40,764 nt of DNA, from the NCBI GenBank assembly GCA_964352225.1, contig CAYGRM010000014.1:1-40764 (forward strand), written 5' to 3'. The position numbers and the translations under genes are program-made. Below the pieces are notes generated by a model. That model did not search any database and was not told the DNA's origin. It worked only from the letters and a program-made list of their open reading frames with translations. Positions 6,990-16,156 of the stretch are shown here, piece by piece (position 1 is the stretch's first letter; every line of letters begins with the position of its first letter). This DNA is from CAJQQY01 sp964352225 (GTDB lineage Bacteria > Bacteroidota > Bacteroidia > Chitinophagales > Saprospiraceae).

Positions 6990-9900
6990 AAAATCCTCCA
7001 GTTTCATCCAGTTCCAAGATGTCACTATTTGGATTTGTCAAACTATTATTTTTATTTTCTTTGGCATTCAAAGCAGCTAATTTTTTCTTAGCTTCCTCTA
7101 CTTGTGCTTTCACTTCATCTTCACCTTCGTAGCTAGAAATCATTCCTTCTAACAATGCTCTTGCATCGAAGTAATTACTTTGTTCAACGTAAATATCAGC
7201 TAACAGTAATCCACTTTTCGCTACCCAGATTTGGTAACTAGAATTTTCACGAATGGCATTCATTGCTGCATTTTCAGCGACCTCCAAATCTCTTCTTACG
7301 TAGTAAACATAAGCGATAGAGAAGCGAGCTTCTGCCGTATTTTCATTATTAGAATTATTAATAACCTTATTAAATGAAGCCAATGCTCGGTCATAATCTT
7401 TTTTGTCAAATGCCATTTTGCCTAAATAAAAATTAGCAGCAGCAATTTGATCCTGAGATGCTCTTGGATTACTTGAGACCTTATTGGCCATGGTATAAAC
7501 GGCATCTGTTCGACCGGTTCGATAAGCACTTCGGAGTGTTCCAAGTTGGGCTTCAAATTTGGCTTCTTCCGTACTGGCCACGTCTGCCCATTTGCTATAA
7601 TAGCTGTAAGCTTTTTCAAAATCTTCCTCGTGATTGTAACTAATAATAGCAGCTTTTCTTAATCCTTTTTCATAAAATCTACTTTGACCTCTATTGATGA
7701 CATAATCATAATCTCGAAGTGCTTCTGAGTATTTTTTCAAAGAAGTATAAGACTCTCCTCGATGAAAGTAAGCTTCGATGATCGATCGCCCATTAGGAAA
7801 TTTAGAAATATATTCATCATACTTGATGATTGCTTTATCGTAGTTCCCTAAGTCAAATTGAGACTCAGCTGCTTTGAAATTAATAGAGTCACGGGCAGCT
7901 GTAGTTACATCATAACCTCCAAGACTTTCTCTGAATTTAAGATAGTCATCAGGTTGTCCAAGGTCATCCACATAGATTTCTTCTAAGGCAGCCAAAGCAC
8001 CTTCTGCTTCTTTTGGATCTGGATTATTTTCAAATACGTCTTTGTAGTTTTTTATTGCTCCTTGTAAATCTCCTGAATTGTAGGCAATCAATCCTAACTT
8101 TAGCAAACCTTGATTGACTAAATTCGATTTTCCTTTAAAGTTTCTCACCAATTTATTGAAAGCAGCAGTTGCTTGGTTGGTTCTTCCAATATCTTGGTAG
8201 GCATTTCCTAAAGACAATAAAGCATCATCTGTAAACTCAGAATTTGGATACTGTTCCGTCAATCTTTCTAATGCTAAAATCTGCTCTGTAGGATTTCCTC
8301 GAAGTCCTTCAATGATTGCTTTTTGGTATAAAGCGTACACATAACCTGAGTATTTTTTATTGATGGCTTCATCATAATACTTAATCGCACTATCGTAATT
8401 ATTTTCCTTAAATAAAGCATCACCAGCCCGCAATGTTGCGTCCGCCAAAACTTGATTTTTGACATACTCATCCTGAATATAAGGTGCATTTCGTTTGATT
8501 CCTGCCACCGCATCTTGGAAATATCCTAAGGCAGATTTAAAATTACTTTCTTTTAAATAGTTATATCCAATAGTATAATTCGCAGTATATACAGATGCTC
8601 CATCAGGCAAATTATTGATTGATTTTGCAGCTTGTAAAAATTTAGCTAAATGTTGATTACTCTCTCCGTATTTCTTTTGCTGATGTGCAATTTCACCCAA
8701 ACCATAGTAAGCCAAAGCCGTAGTTCGAGCATCAAAACTATTTTCTAAACTTTTGTAAAAAAGTTCTTTTGCCCCATCCAAGTCACCATCACCAGCCAAC
8801 TGAAGACCTCGATAATAAGCTACTTTTTGATAAGTTTGTTTGATCTTGGTTGTTTTGTTTGGCATAAGTTCGATGATTTCCATCGCCTTCACATAATCAC
8901 GAGTATTTAAGAAAATATCTCCCAACAATCCTTGAGCTTCAGCATAGTTTGGACTTCTTGGATTTACTTTTTGTAAGGCATCAACAGCATCTCTGTCAAA
9001 TCTCATTTCGTAAGAAAGCTTCGCATAATTCCACAAGGATTCCTCTTGAATATTAGCATCATAGTTTAATCTACTCGCATTGGCAAATGCATTTCGAGCT
9101 TGACGCTTGTCACCAGATTTTAAGTTACAATCTGCTAGATAATACATAGCAAGTTGTCCCATTTTGTTATTCTCTCTATTGAGCTTGATGAAATTACTTT
9201 CGGCATTTTTATAATCTTGAGCTTGGTATTGAACGAATCCCAATTGATAATAATCGGAAGCATCCATTTTACTTACTCGCTTGGCAGCATACTCTAAGTA
9301 TTTTTTTGCCATCGAATATTCACCTTCTTCAAAATAAGCTCGACCAACCAACCGATTAATATCAGCTTGATTTTTCACACTATTATCTTCCGCTTTGGAA
9401 ACGCCGTAATTAATCACTTTGGAAAAATCACGCTCCGCAAAATAAATGGAAGTAATATAATATGGTACATATGGCTTGTATCTTTTCGATCCACTTGCTT
9501 TTTGGAAACTCGTAATCGCTTCAGCATATTTCTCCGTGAAAAAATTACACATACCATAATAGTAATTAGCAGGATAGTAATACTCATTTTGAATATCCTT
9601 GATAGATCTGAATTGAGACTTGGCTATGGAGAATTTCTTTTTAATAAAATTCAAATATGCTTTTTTGAAAATTACTTCTGATCGTTGATTAGAAGGTAAT
9701 GCATAAGTATCAATTGAGTTATACAAAACCATGGCTTGGTCGAATTTTTTATCATTGAAATAAAAATTCGCAATGTCCAAAAGTGCCTCATTGGCAATTG
9801 GATCAGGCTGGTTTTTTCTAGCAAATTCGATGATGAGATTTTCTCCTTCTGGCTGGCCAAGGTTGACAGCACATTTAGCAAAATTCTATTGCGCTTTTTG

Positions 9901-10122
9901 CTTGAGTAATTTTGCTTCAGGTTCATTGACCGGAAGTAAGAGTTCAATCGTTTTGCGAAATTCATTTTGAGCTAATCCGTACACTTTTCCATCAAAAAAC
10001 TCCATACCTTTTTTAAAGGCAATTTGAGCTTCGGAAAAGACAGTTGTTTTTTGTGCGGAAAGGGAAAGAGAAGCGAACATAAAACTTAGCACGAGGGCTA
10101 AAGTTGAAATTTTAAAGTTCAT
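6988..10122 (-). CDS. Giant tetratricopeptide-repeat periplasmic protein, interrupted by one in-frame TAG
   Basis: About 1,044 residues from ATG at 10122. A signal peptide (1-23, LSLSAQ) is followed by tandem TPR/Sel1-like helical repeats throughout (A..YYxLG...Y..A...F patterns, e.g. YYGLGEIAHQQKKYGESNQ, AYFHRGESYTSLKKYSEALR) and an Ala/Lys/Glu-rich coiled end. A TAG at 9886-9888 interrupts the frame after residue 78 (KLLKQKAQ). The same frame then continues without shift (NFAKCAVNLGQPEGENLIIE) into the long open part. Residues on both sides look like one repeat domain, so this is one gene with a nonsense change, a sequencing error, or a recent pseudogene. Internal starts near 9780 would lack export signals. 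It lies upstream of the barrel gene and is probably co-transcribed with it. Confidence 0.82.
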
Positions 10123-10487
10123 AAGGTTACTTTTTTTAAACCTGCAAATGGCTGATCGTCAGGTGTTTAAAAGATGTTTTTATATAAAGGATTTAAAAAA
10201 TAAATAGAACTGCACATTTTACAGCTTGCTATAACTTTTAATTTGAGTAGATAATTTATTTTTTAAATTATAAAAACTAAGTTAGGAAATACGGTTTTTA
10301 CTAATATTAAGTATGTAAAATGATTTAACATTTTCAAACATTGCAATATTGCGGTGAAATTATAAAAATTTTAACATATGATGAGGAAAAACTGCGAGAA
10401 TTGGGAATAATAGAATTGGGATTTTTTTTAGGGTGATTTTTGGTTTTAGGAAATCATTGAATGTTTTTATGCTAAAATGAATAAAAG
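10123..10487. other. AT-rich intergenic region
   Basis: 365 bases with no supported gene. It is the upstream region of the TPR gene and the 3' side of the epimerase gene, both on the minus strand. I see no exact TAnnTTTG box and no strong hairpin. It is very A+T-rich with several T tracts. Confidence 0.5.
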
Positions 10488-11363
10488 CTAGTGAATTATA
10501 ACACTATGCTTACAACTAAATTTCTCCCCAATTCCTAATTCCACAATGCCTTCTTTTTTCCTGAAATCCCAATTTGCATTGACTTCATCAGCCACCCCAA
10601 ACCAAGGTTCAATACAAACAAAAGGCGACTCTTCATCCTTCGACCAAATTCCTAAATAGGGAAAATTTTCAAAAGTAAAAGTCCAAATTTTTTCGTTTTC
10701 TGAATTTTTTAGAGTCAAATAATTAGACTCCAAATCTTTAAAAATCAAAGCATCTTTATTGAACAAATTATCGGTAATTGGAATCGTATTTTTTCCCTCA
10801 AAAATATCACGTGAGTTTCCATTCAAATAGCCATCCGTCAACTCCAAAGTTTCCACAAATTCATCCTTTTCAAACTCTAAAAAATAATCGGAACGTTTTT
10901 CATTTTTTTTCAAAGGAACATTAAAAGCAGGGTGGGCACCAAGCGAAAAATAGATCGGCTGGTCATCTAAATTCTCCACTTCATAAATGATGTGCAATTG
11001 ATTTTTTTCCAAAACATATCTAACTAAAAGTGAAAACTTGTAAGGATACTCATCCAAAATTTTCTCGTTATGTTTTAGTTGAAAAACTGCTTTTTTCTTT
11101 TCCAATAAAATTTTCTCAAATGGTAAATTTCTGGCAAATCCATGCTGTTTTCCTTTGTAAGTTTTTTCACCAATTCGAAATTCATCTTCCCAAACTTTCC
11201 CGATGTAGGGAAATAAAATACAGGAATGTCGACTCCAAAATTTTGGGTTCGCTTGCCATAAATATTCCGTTCCGTCAACCACAGATTGAAGGCTGGCGAA
11301 CTCAGCGCCGACTTGATTAATTCCGACTTTGATAAAGTTATTTTCGATAAAGAATTGAGACAT
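10488..11363 (-). CDS. Aldose 1-epimerase family protein (LacX/YeaD-like)
   Basis: 291 residues, with no signal peptide, so cytoplasmic. The family interconverts alpha and beta anomers of aldoses or sugar phosphates on a beta-sandwich. Visible family features are the N-terminal GAEFASLQSVVDGTEYLWQ, then HGFARNLPFE (with the conserved His), the mid-domain SLGAHPAFNVPL (second catalytic His) and PYLGIWSKDE...CIEPWFGVADE near the end (Glu general base). Length matches the short LacX-type members. The neighbours do not reveal the sugar. It diverges from the acylase gene across 220 bases. Confidence 0.88.
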   Translation of the reverse strand: MSQFFIENNFIKVGINQVGAEFASLQSVVDGTEYLWQANPKFWSRHSCILFPYIGKVWEDEFRIGEKTYKGKQHGFARNLPFEKILLEKKKAVFQLKHNEKILDEYPYKFSLLVRYVLEKNQLHIIYEVENLDDQPIYFSLGAHPAFNVPLKKNEKRSDYFLEFEKDEFVETLELTDGYLNGNSRDIFEGKNTIPITDNLFNKDALIFKDLESNYLTLKNSENEKIWTFTFENFPYLGIWSKDEESPFVCIEPWFGVADEVNANWDFRKKEGIVELGIGEKFSCKHSVIIH

Positions 11364-11559
11364 AATTAGGAAAAATTAAGGTTGGTAAAATGACTTTAAG
11401 GTTCTATTTTTTGATTTTTGCAAAATAAGATAACCTTGCACAAAAGTTGGTGTTTTTAGAGAATTTAATCTAGGAAAAAAGAAAAGTGATGAAAAGAATC
11501 GTAAATATTAATTGATCTTTGGCTCGTTTTTTTTGCAAAAAAAATCCTAAACATTTCCC

Positions 11560-11567
11560 TATTTTTG
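11560..11567 (+). promoter_or_regulatory. Bacteroidota -7 promoter box
   Basis: TATTTTTG matches the TAnnTTTG consensus. It lies 16 bases before the ATG of the penicillin-acylase-family gene, which implies a very short leader. A TTTG about 24 bases upstream could serve as the -33 element. Confidence 0.45.
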
Positions 11568-11583
11568 TCCCAAAACTCCGAAT

Positions 11584-13656
11584 ATGACAAAGCATTTTCT
11601 TTTCCTTATTTTTCTATTTTTCACTTCTGCTATTTTTGCCCAAATCAACCCTGACGATGTAACCATTATTCGGGATCAATGGGGCGTTCCACATATTTAT
11701 GCCAAGACTGATGCACAAGTTGCCTATGGTTTAGCATGGGCATCTGCCGAGGATGATTTTAAAACTATTCAAGAGACTTTACTGCCAATTCGAGGAGGAT
11801 TAGGAGCGATCAAGGGAGTGGAAGGTGCGGTGCTTGATTTTGCTGCTCACTTAATTGAGGTTAATGAGGTAGTTGATAGAAAATACGAAACAGACATTTC
11901 TCCAAAATTTAAAAAAATCCTAGCTGCCTACGCTCAAGGCATGAATGATTTTGCAAAAAAATATCCGAAAAAAGTACTGTCCAAAAAGATGTTTCCAATC
12001 GATGGAAGAGATGTGATTAAGGGATATACTTTGGCGTTGACTTTACTTTCAGGACTGCCCGGTGATTTACAAAAAGTTGTTTCTGGAAAAATGGAAGCCA
12101 TAGAAAATAGAACACCAATGGGCTCTAATGCATTTGCTTTGAATAGCAATAAAACGAAAAGTGGGGAAACTTTTTTGGCGATCAATCCACATCAACCATT
12201 GGAAGGACCGTACTCTTGGTATGAAGCGCATTTGGTAAGTGAAGAAGGGTTGAATGTGCTAGGAGCAACGTTGCTTGGAGGCATGCATATTTCTGTCGGA
12301 GCAAATGAAAACTTGGCTTGGACACATACGGTCAACCATGCAGATTTTTCTGATATCTATAAATTGGAAATGCACAAAAATGAAAAGCACAAGTATTTTT
12401 ATGATGGAAAATGGGAAACGCTCGAAGTGCGAAAGGTAAAGTTAAAAGTAAAAATTCTAGGATTAAAAATTGGGCTCAAACGAAAGATGTATCGAAGTAA
12501 ACACGGGCCAGTTTTAAAAAGTAAAAATGGGAATTATTATGCGTTGAAATTCACCGCTAATCAAACTATCGGCGGTGCAGAGCAATGGTACATGATGAAT
12601 AAAGCGAAGAATTTTGATGAATTTAAAACAGCGGTAAGTCGCCTTGGAGTTTGTACAACTAACATGATGTACGCAGATAATCAAGACAATATTTTTTATT
12701 CGAGTCTTGGGCTTTTTCCCAAAAGAAACCCAAAATATGATTGGAAAAAAGTGTTGCCAGGGTATACTTCTGAAGTGGTTTGGGGTGAAGATTTTTATCC
12801 ATTTGAAGATATTTTTCAAATCAAAAATCCAGCCTGTGGTTATTTAGGAAATACCAATAATACGCCTTTCCATTCGACCGCAGAAGAAGAAAATATTGAC
12901 CCTGCTACGATCAATCCTACTCATGGCTATATGACTGGTGACAATAATCGTTCGCTTCGATATTTTGACTTGATGAAGAAAGAAGGAAAGATTTCCTACG
13001 AAGATTTTAAGCGCATAAAATTCGATACAAAGTGGCATACACCTGCACATGTTTATTCGTTTCCAAATCTGGAATTATTGCTCAATTTGGATCCTAATAA
13101 ATATCCTGATTTAGCAAAATTAATTACTCATTTGAATAATTGGAATCGAGAAACGGATGTAGAAAATATGGGGGCTACGGTTTTTAATTTGAGTTATCAT
13201 TTTATTCATCAGGATCGAAATAAAAATGGACTATTTCCAGATGGACCTCCGCTAACTGAACCATATTTAATTGAAAGATTAAAAGAAGTTAAAAAGCATT
13301 TAAAAAAATATTTCAAATCAGAAGATGTTCCCTTGGGAGAAATGCAACGTCATATTCGTGGTGATAAATCAATTCCGATGTGGGGCGGACCAAATGTAAT
13401 AGCAGCAATTTATGGGAAGCCTTTTAAGAAAGGACGGTTTAAAATTTTTGCAGGTGAATCATATGTAAGTTTGGTGCGATTTACAAAAGAGGGTGTGCAG
13501 ATTGAATCTATCGTTCCATATGGTGCTTCCAATGATCCCAAGAGTCCTCATTATGATGACCAAATGGAAAAATATAGTAAGCATGAGTTGAAGAAAATGT
13601 CTTTGAAGAAAGAAGATGTCTTGAAAAATGCGACGAGGACTTATCATCCGAAGTAG
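11584..13656 (+). CDS. Penicillin acylase family Ntn hydrolase
   Basis: 690 residues with a signal peptide (1-19, SAIFAQ), so periplasmic. Family members are made as precursors, cut themselves to expose an N-terminal serine, and hydrolyse amide bonds of acylated compounds (beta-lactams, acyl-homoserine lactones, acyl peptides). Visible motifs are RDQWGVPHIYA at about 30-40 (start of the alpha chain), GSNAFAL with the predicted nucleophile Ser181, HQPLEGPYSWYEAHL, and HTVNHADFSDIY in the beta chain. MGDNNR-like text (GYMTGDNNRSLRYFD) and the oxyanion-region NMMYADNQDNIFY are also present. Length fits the family. The substrate cannot be told from sequence. It is followed by a palindrome and an exported nuclease gene. 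Confidence 0.9.
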   Translation: MTKHFLFLIFLFFTSAIFAQINPDDVTIIRDQWGVPHIYAKTDAQVAYGLAWASAEDDFKTIQETLLPIRGGLGAIKGVEGAVLDFAAHLIEVNEVVDRKYETDISPKFKKILAAYAQGMNDFAKKYPKKVLSKKMFPIDGRDVIKGYTLALTLLSGLPGDLQKVVSGKMEAIENRTPMGSNAFALNSNKTKSGETFLAINPHQPLEGPYSWYEAHLVSEEGLNVLGATLLGGMHISVGANENLAWTHTVNHADFSDIYKLEMHKNEKHKYFYDGKWETLEVRKVKLKVKILGLKIGLKRKMYRSKHGPVLKSKNGNYYALKFTANQTIGGAEQWYMMNKAKNFDEFKTAVSRLGVCTTNMMYADNQDNIFYSSLGLFPKRNPKYDWKKVLPGYTSEVVWGEDFYPFEDIFQIKNPACGYLGNTNNTPFHSTAEEENIDPATINPTHGYMTGDNNRSLRYFDLMKKEGKISYEDFKRIKFDTKWHTPAHVYSFPNLELLLNLDPNKYPDLAKLITHLNNWNRETDVENMGATVFNLSYHFIHQDRNKNGLFPDGPPLTEPYLIERLKEVKKHLKKYFKSEDVPLGEMQRHIRGDKSIPMWGGPNVIAAIYGKPFKKGRFKIFAGESYVSLVRFTKEGVQIESIVPYGASNDPKSPHYDDQMEKYSKHELKKMSLKKEDVLKNATRTYHPK

Positions 13657-13658
13657 GC

Positions 13659-13770
13659 TTTTTAGCCACAGACAGCCACAGACTAATTTATGACTTTTCG
13701 CTGACTTATACATACCGAACAGTCTGCGGAAATTCATACAAAAAGTCAAGTATAGGTCTGTGGCAAAAAA
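13659..13770. repeat. Long imperfect palindrome of the CCACAGAC type
   Basis: The outer arms are GCCACAGAC at 13665-13673 (repeated at 13675-13683) and GTCTGTGGC at 13756-13764, with flanking T and A runs. Inner segments around GACTTTT and AAAAGTC also pair. It starts right after the acylase stop and may act as its terminator. The CACAGA word recurs in the hairpin at 23535-23597. Confidence 0.7.
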
Positions 13771-13784
13771 TCCTAATTTACCAT

Positions 13785-13792
13785 TACCTTTG
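13785..13792 (+). promoter_or_regulatory. Bacteroidota -7 promoter box
   Basis: TACCTTTG is an exact TAnnTTTG match, 30 bases before the ATG of the endonuclease I gene and just after the palindrome. This suggests the nuclease has its own promoter. Confidence 0.6.
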
Positions 13793-13821
13793 CAAATCAA
13801 ATTTTCAAAAAAATAAAATCA

Positions 13822-14835
13822 ATGTTCAAAAAAATCACATTTCTACTTTTATTATTTCCAATGCTTCTGCAAGCTCAAATCGAATCTGGGAAAATGGGAG
13901 AAGAATTAATTACAGCTTTACAAGATACTTACACTCCTTCTAGCACTTTGGGATATGGACCAGCTAGGGATATTTTATATTCTGAAATTGATAACGTTGG
14001 AAATGATCTTTTTGGGATTTATACCAACTTCAAAGTGACACTCGACCCGGCTGTGGATCCAAGTGTATCAGCTTTTCAAAATGGTGCGGGCATCAATGCG
14101 GAGCATGTTTACCCACAAGCATTTGGTGCAGGTAGTGAGCCACAAAGGAGTGATTTGCATAATATTTTTCCTTCAAAAGTAAGTGTGAATGAATCGAGAG
14201 GAAGTTGTGAATATGGAGACATCGATGATAGTGATACGGAAAAATGGTTCTTTGAAGGAACTCAATTGAATAATATTCCATCGAGTAATATTGATGCATA
14301 TAGCGAAAAAGATGAAGAGGATTGCAAGTTCGAACCTCGCGAATCCGTGAAGGGAGATATTGCAAGAGCAGTATTTTATTTTTATACGATTTATCAATCT
14401 GCTGCAAATGGAGCGAATCCCAACTTCTTTGATAATCAAAAAGAGAAACTATATGAATGGCATTTAGGTGATCCTGTGGATGCAAAAGAGGAAGCACGTA
14501 ATTTGGCAATTGAGGACAAACAAGGAAATGCGAATCCATTTATTTTGGATGAGACTTTGGTACAAAGAGCTTATTTCCCAAATACATCGACTAAAGATTT
14601 GGAAGTGGAAAATTGGGTAAGCTTGTTATCTAATTTGATTGAAAATGAGGTGACTATTTTTTCGAAAAAAGAAAATGGGAATGTCTTGTTATATAGTGTT
14701 GACGGACATTTAGTGAAAAGCTCTGAATTAATAAGTGAGACAAATTTGAGTATGTACGGATTGGCAAGTGGAATGTATATTTTACAAATACAATCTGGAA
14801 ATTTGACTAAAGTTTTCAGAATTGTAAAAAAGTAG
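13822..14835 (+). CDS. Secreted endonuclease I family protein with T9SS sorting domain
   Basis: 337 residues. A signal peptide (1-18, LLQAQ) is followed by an endonuclease I (EndA-type, His-Me finger) domain at about 20-260. Its motifs are NAEHVYPQ (His95 predicted general base), RSDLHNIFP (111-117), and the SVNESRG segment whose Asn probably helps bind the metal. These enzymes cut DNA and RNA without sequence preference. Residues 262-337 form a type IX secretion C-terminal domain (VLLYSVDGHLVKSS...YGLASGMYILQIQSGNLTKVFRIVKK), so the protein is expected to pass the outer membrane and be released or fixed to the cell surface. A role in extracellular DNA degradation for nutrients is likely. Confidence 0.92.
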   Translation: MFKKITFLLLLFPMLLQAQIESGKMGEELITALQDTYTPSSTLGYGPARDILYSEIDNVGNDLFGIYTNFKVTLDPAVDPSVSAFQNGAGINAEHVYPQAFGAGSEPQRSDLHNIFPSKVSVNESRGSCEYGDIDDSDTEKWFFEGTQLNNIPSSNIDAYSEKDEEDCKFEPRESVKGDIARAVFYFYTIYQSAANGANPNFFDNQKEKLYEWHLGDPVDAKEEARNLAIEDKQGNANPFILDETLVQRAYFPNTSTKDLEVENWVSLLSNLIENEVTIFSKKENGNVLLYSVDGHLVKSSELISETNLSMYGLASGMYILQIQSGNLTKVFRIVKK

Positions 14836-14842
14836 TGGTGAG

Positions 14843-14882
14843 TAGCACGTAGTGGTCAGCTAAAGCAGACCACTACGTGCTA
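14843..14882. repeat. Perfect 40-base palindromic element
   Basis: The arms TAGCACGTAGTGGTC (14843-14857) and GACCACTACGTGCTA (14868-14882) are perfect, with a 10-base loop AGCTAAAGCA. Its reverse complement shares its first 29 bases exactly with 34662-34690. It sits 7 bases after the nuclease stop and just before the radical SAM gene. It has no T tail, so a simple terminator is unlikely. Confidence 0.9.
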
Positions 14883-14904
14883 ATTGTTAATCAAAAAGGG
14901 AAGA

Positions 14905-16053
14905 ATGCAAAAATCAAAACCATATTGTCTCATGCCGTGGATTCATTTCCACGTAGGCAATAATGGAACAGCCAAAGCTTGCTGCGTCGCGAACATCCCT
15001 TTTGGTAATATCAATGAACAAAGTCTCGAAGAAATTTGGAATGGCGAACCTATCCAAAAACTTCGTGAGAAATTTGCCACAGGCCAAAAAGATAAACGTT
15101 GCGCCCAATGCTACAAACTCGAAGAAGCTGGAGGTAAAAGCATCCGTCAAGAAACTTTTGAAAAATTTCCTCATATAAAAATCGAAAAAGATTCAGCTCA
15201 ACTTCCCATCTATTTTGATATTCGATTTTCTAATGTTTGTAATTTTAGATGTAGAACTTGTTGGCATGGCGCAAGTTCCAAATGGTTTGCTGATGCTAAA
15301 CAACTAGGAACTAACATCGGAGAAAAGGCGATCATCCAAAATATTCAAGACTTTAAGTTGTTTTTAGAAAAATGCGGGAAAGCATTGTTACAAGCAGAGG
15401 AAATTTATTTTGCAGGAGGAGAACCCTTGGCGATGGAAGAACATTATTTGCTACTCGAATGGTTAGTTGAAAATAAATCAACTCAAATGCGATTGCGATA
15501 CAATACGAATTTCTCCATGTTGAAGTTCAAAAAATATGAGGTGCTAGAATTATGGAAACACTTTTCGGAAATCGAAATTTTAGCAAGTTTGGATGGGGCA
15601 GGGGAGTTGGGAGAGTATATTCGAAAGGAAATGTCATGGAAAACGGTTTTAGAAAATCGAGAAAAAATTCGAGCGCTTCCGCATGTGAAATTTAAAATAG
15701 CTCCAACGATTTCAGTTTTTAATATTCGGCACTTGCATGATTTTTATAAAGAATGTTTAGAACGAAAAATGATTTCTCCGGAGGATATTTATTTTAATAT
15801 TCTAGAAAGACCTTCGCATTATAATATTAAAATCTTGCCGCTCCAGACTAAAAATAAAATCAAAAGCGAGTATTTAGAATTTTTTGATTGGATGGAAAAA
15901 AATAAAATCCCAAATTCTGTGAAAATGATGTTTCAAGAATGTTTGGATTATATGTTTGCCGAAGATTTATCGAAATATTGGGAGAAATTTCAAATGGAAA
16001 CTTCGTTGTTGGATGAGTTGAGAGAGGAGAGTTTTGATTTGGGATTTATATGA
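14905..16053 (+). CDS. Radical SAM protein with extra cysteine-rich N-terminal (twitch-type) region
   Basis: 382 residues from the ATG at 14905, preceded by a purine-rich AAAGGGAAGA. An upstream in-frame TTG at 14884 overlaps the palindrome and is less likely. Cys112-x3-Cys116-x2-Cys119 (SNVCNFRCRTCW) is the SAM-binding [4Fe-4S] motif, followed by AGGEPLAMEEH. N-terminal cysteines at 8, 26, 27, 66 and 69 (CLMPW, KACC, RCAQC) with GNxNEQSLEEIWNGE resemble the SPASM/twitch auxiliary-cluster region, here placed ahead of the core, as in twitch-domain radical SAM proteins of Bacteroidota. These relatives modify peptides, proteins or small molecules. No precursor peptide gene is visible alongside, so the substrate is unknown. 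Confidence 0.85.
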   Translation: MQKSKPYCLMPWIHFHVGNNGTAKACCVANIPFGNINEQSLEEIWNGEPIQKLREKFATGQKDKRCAQCYKLEEAGGKSIRQETFEKFPHIKIEKDSAQLPIYFDIRFSNVCNFRCRTCWHGASSKWFADAKQLGTNIGEKAIIQNIQDFKLFLEKCGKALLQAEEIYFAGGEPLAMEEHYLLLEWLVENKSTQMRLRYNTNFSMLKFKKYEVLELWKHFSEIEILASLDGAGELGEYIRKEMSWKTVLENREKIRALPHVKFKIAPTISVFNIRHLHDFYKECLERKMISPEDIYFNILERPSHYNIKILPLQTKNKIKSEYLEFFDWMEKNKIPNSVKMMFQECLDYMFAEDLSKYWEKFQMETSLLDELREESFDLGFI

Positions 16054-16089
16054 TTTCAGAAATAAAGGAAAGGCGTAAATGAGTTGCAC

Positions 16090-16122
16090 AGGTATCGGAT
16101 ACCTTTAAGGTATCCGATACCT
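16090..16122. repeat. Perfect palindrome of GGTATCGGATACC units
   Basis: AGGTATCGGATACC at 16090-16103 and GGTATCCGATACCT at 16109-16122 surround a TTTAA loop. Each arm is itself nearly palindromic. A further half-copy TCCGATACCTGA follows at 16131-16142. It lies between the convergent radical SAM and lipoprotein genes. It has no T run, so it is a repeat or protein-binding site rather than a typical terminator. Confidence 0.8.
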
Positions 16123-16156
16123 AATCCCCTTCCGATACCTGATTATTTTTCAGAAA

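Noticed and set aside
9672..9965. Minus-strand open frame of 97 codons overlapping the TPR stop region
   Set aside because: It lies in another frame over the real TPR coding sequence. The TPR frame continues on both sides of the TAG without a shift, so this is a shadow and not evidence of a frameshift.
11584..13656. Quorum-quenching acyl-homoserine lactone acylase
   Set aside because: The family includes such enzymes, but nothing in the sequence separates them from other acylases, so only the family is named.
14093..14539. Long open frames antisense to the endonuclease I gene
   Set aside because: The + strand frame has signal peptide, nuclease motifs and a T9SS tail. The antisense frames have no family features.
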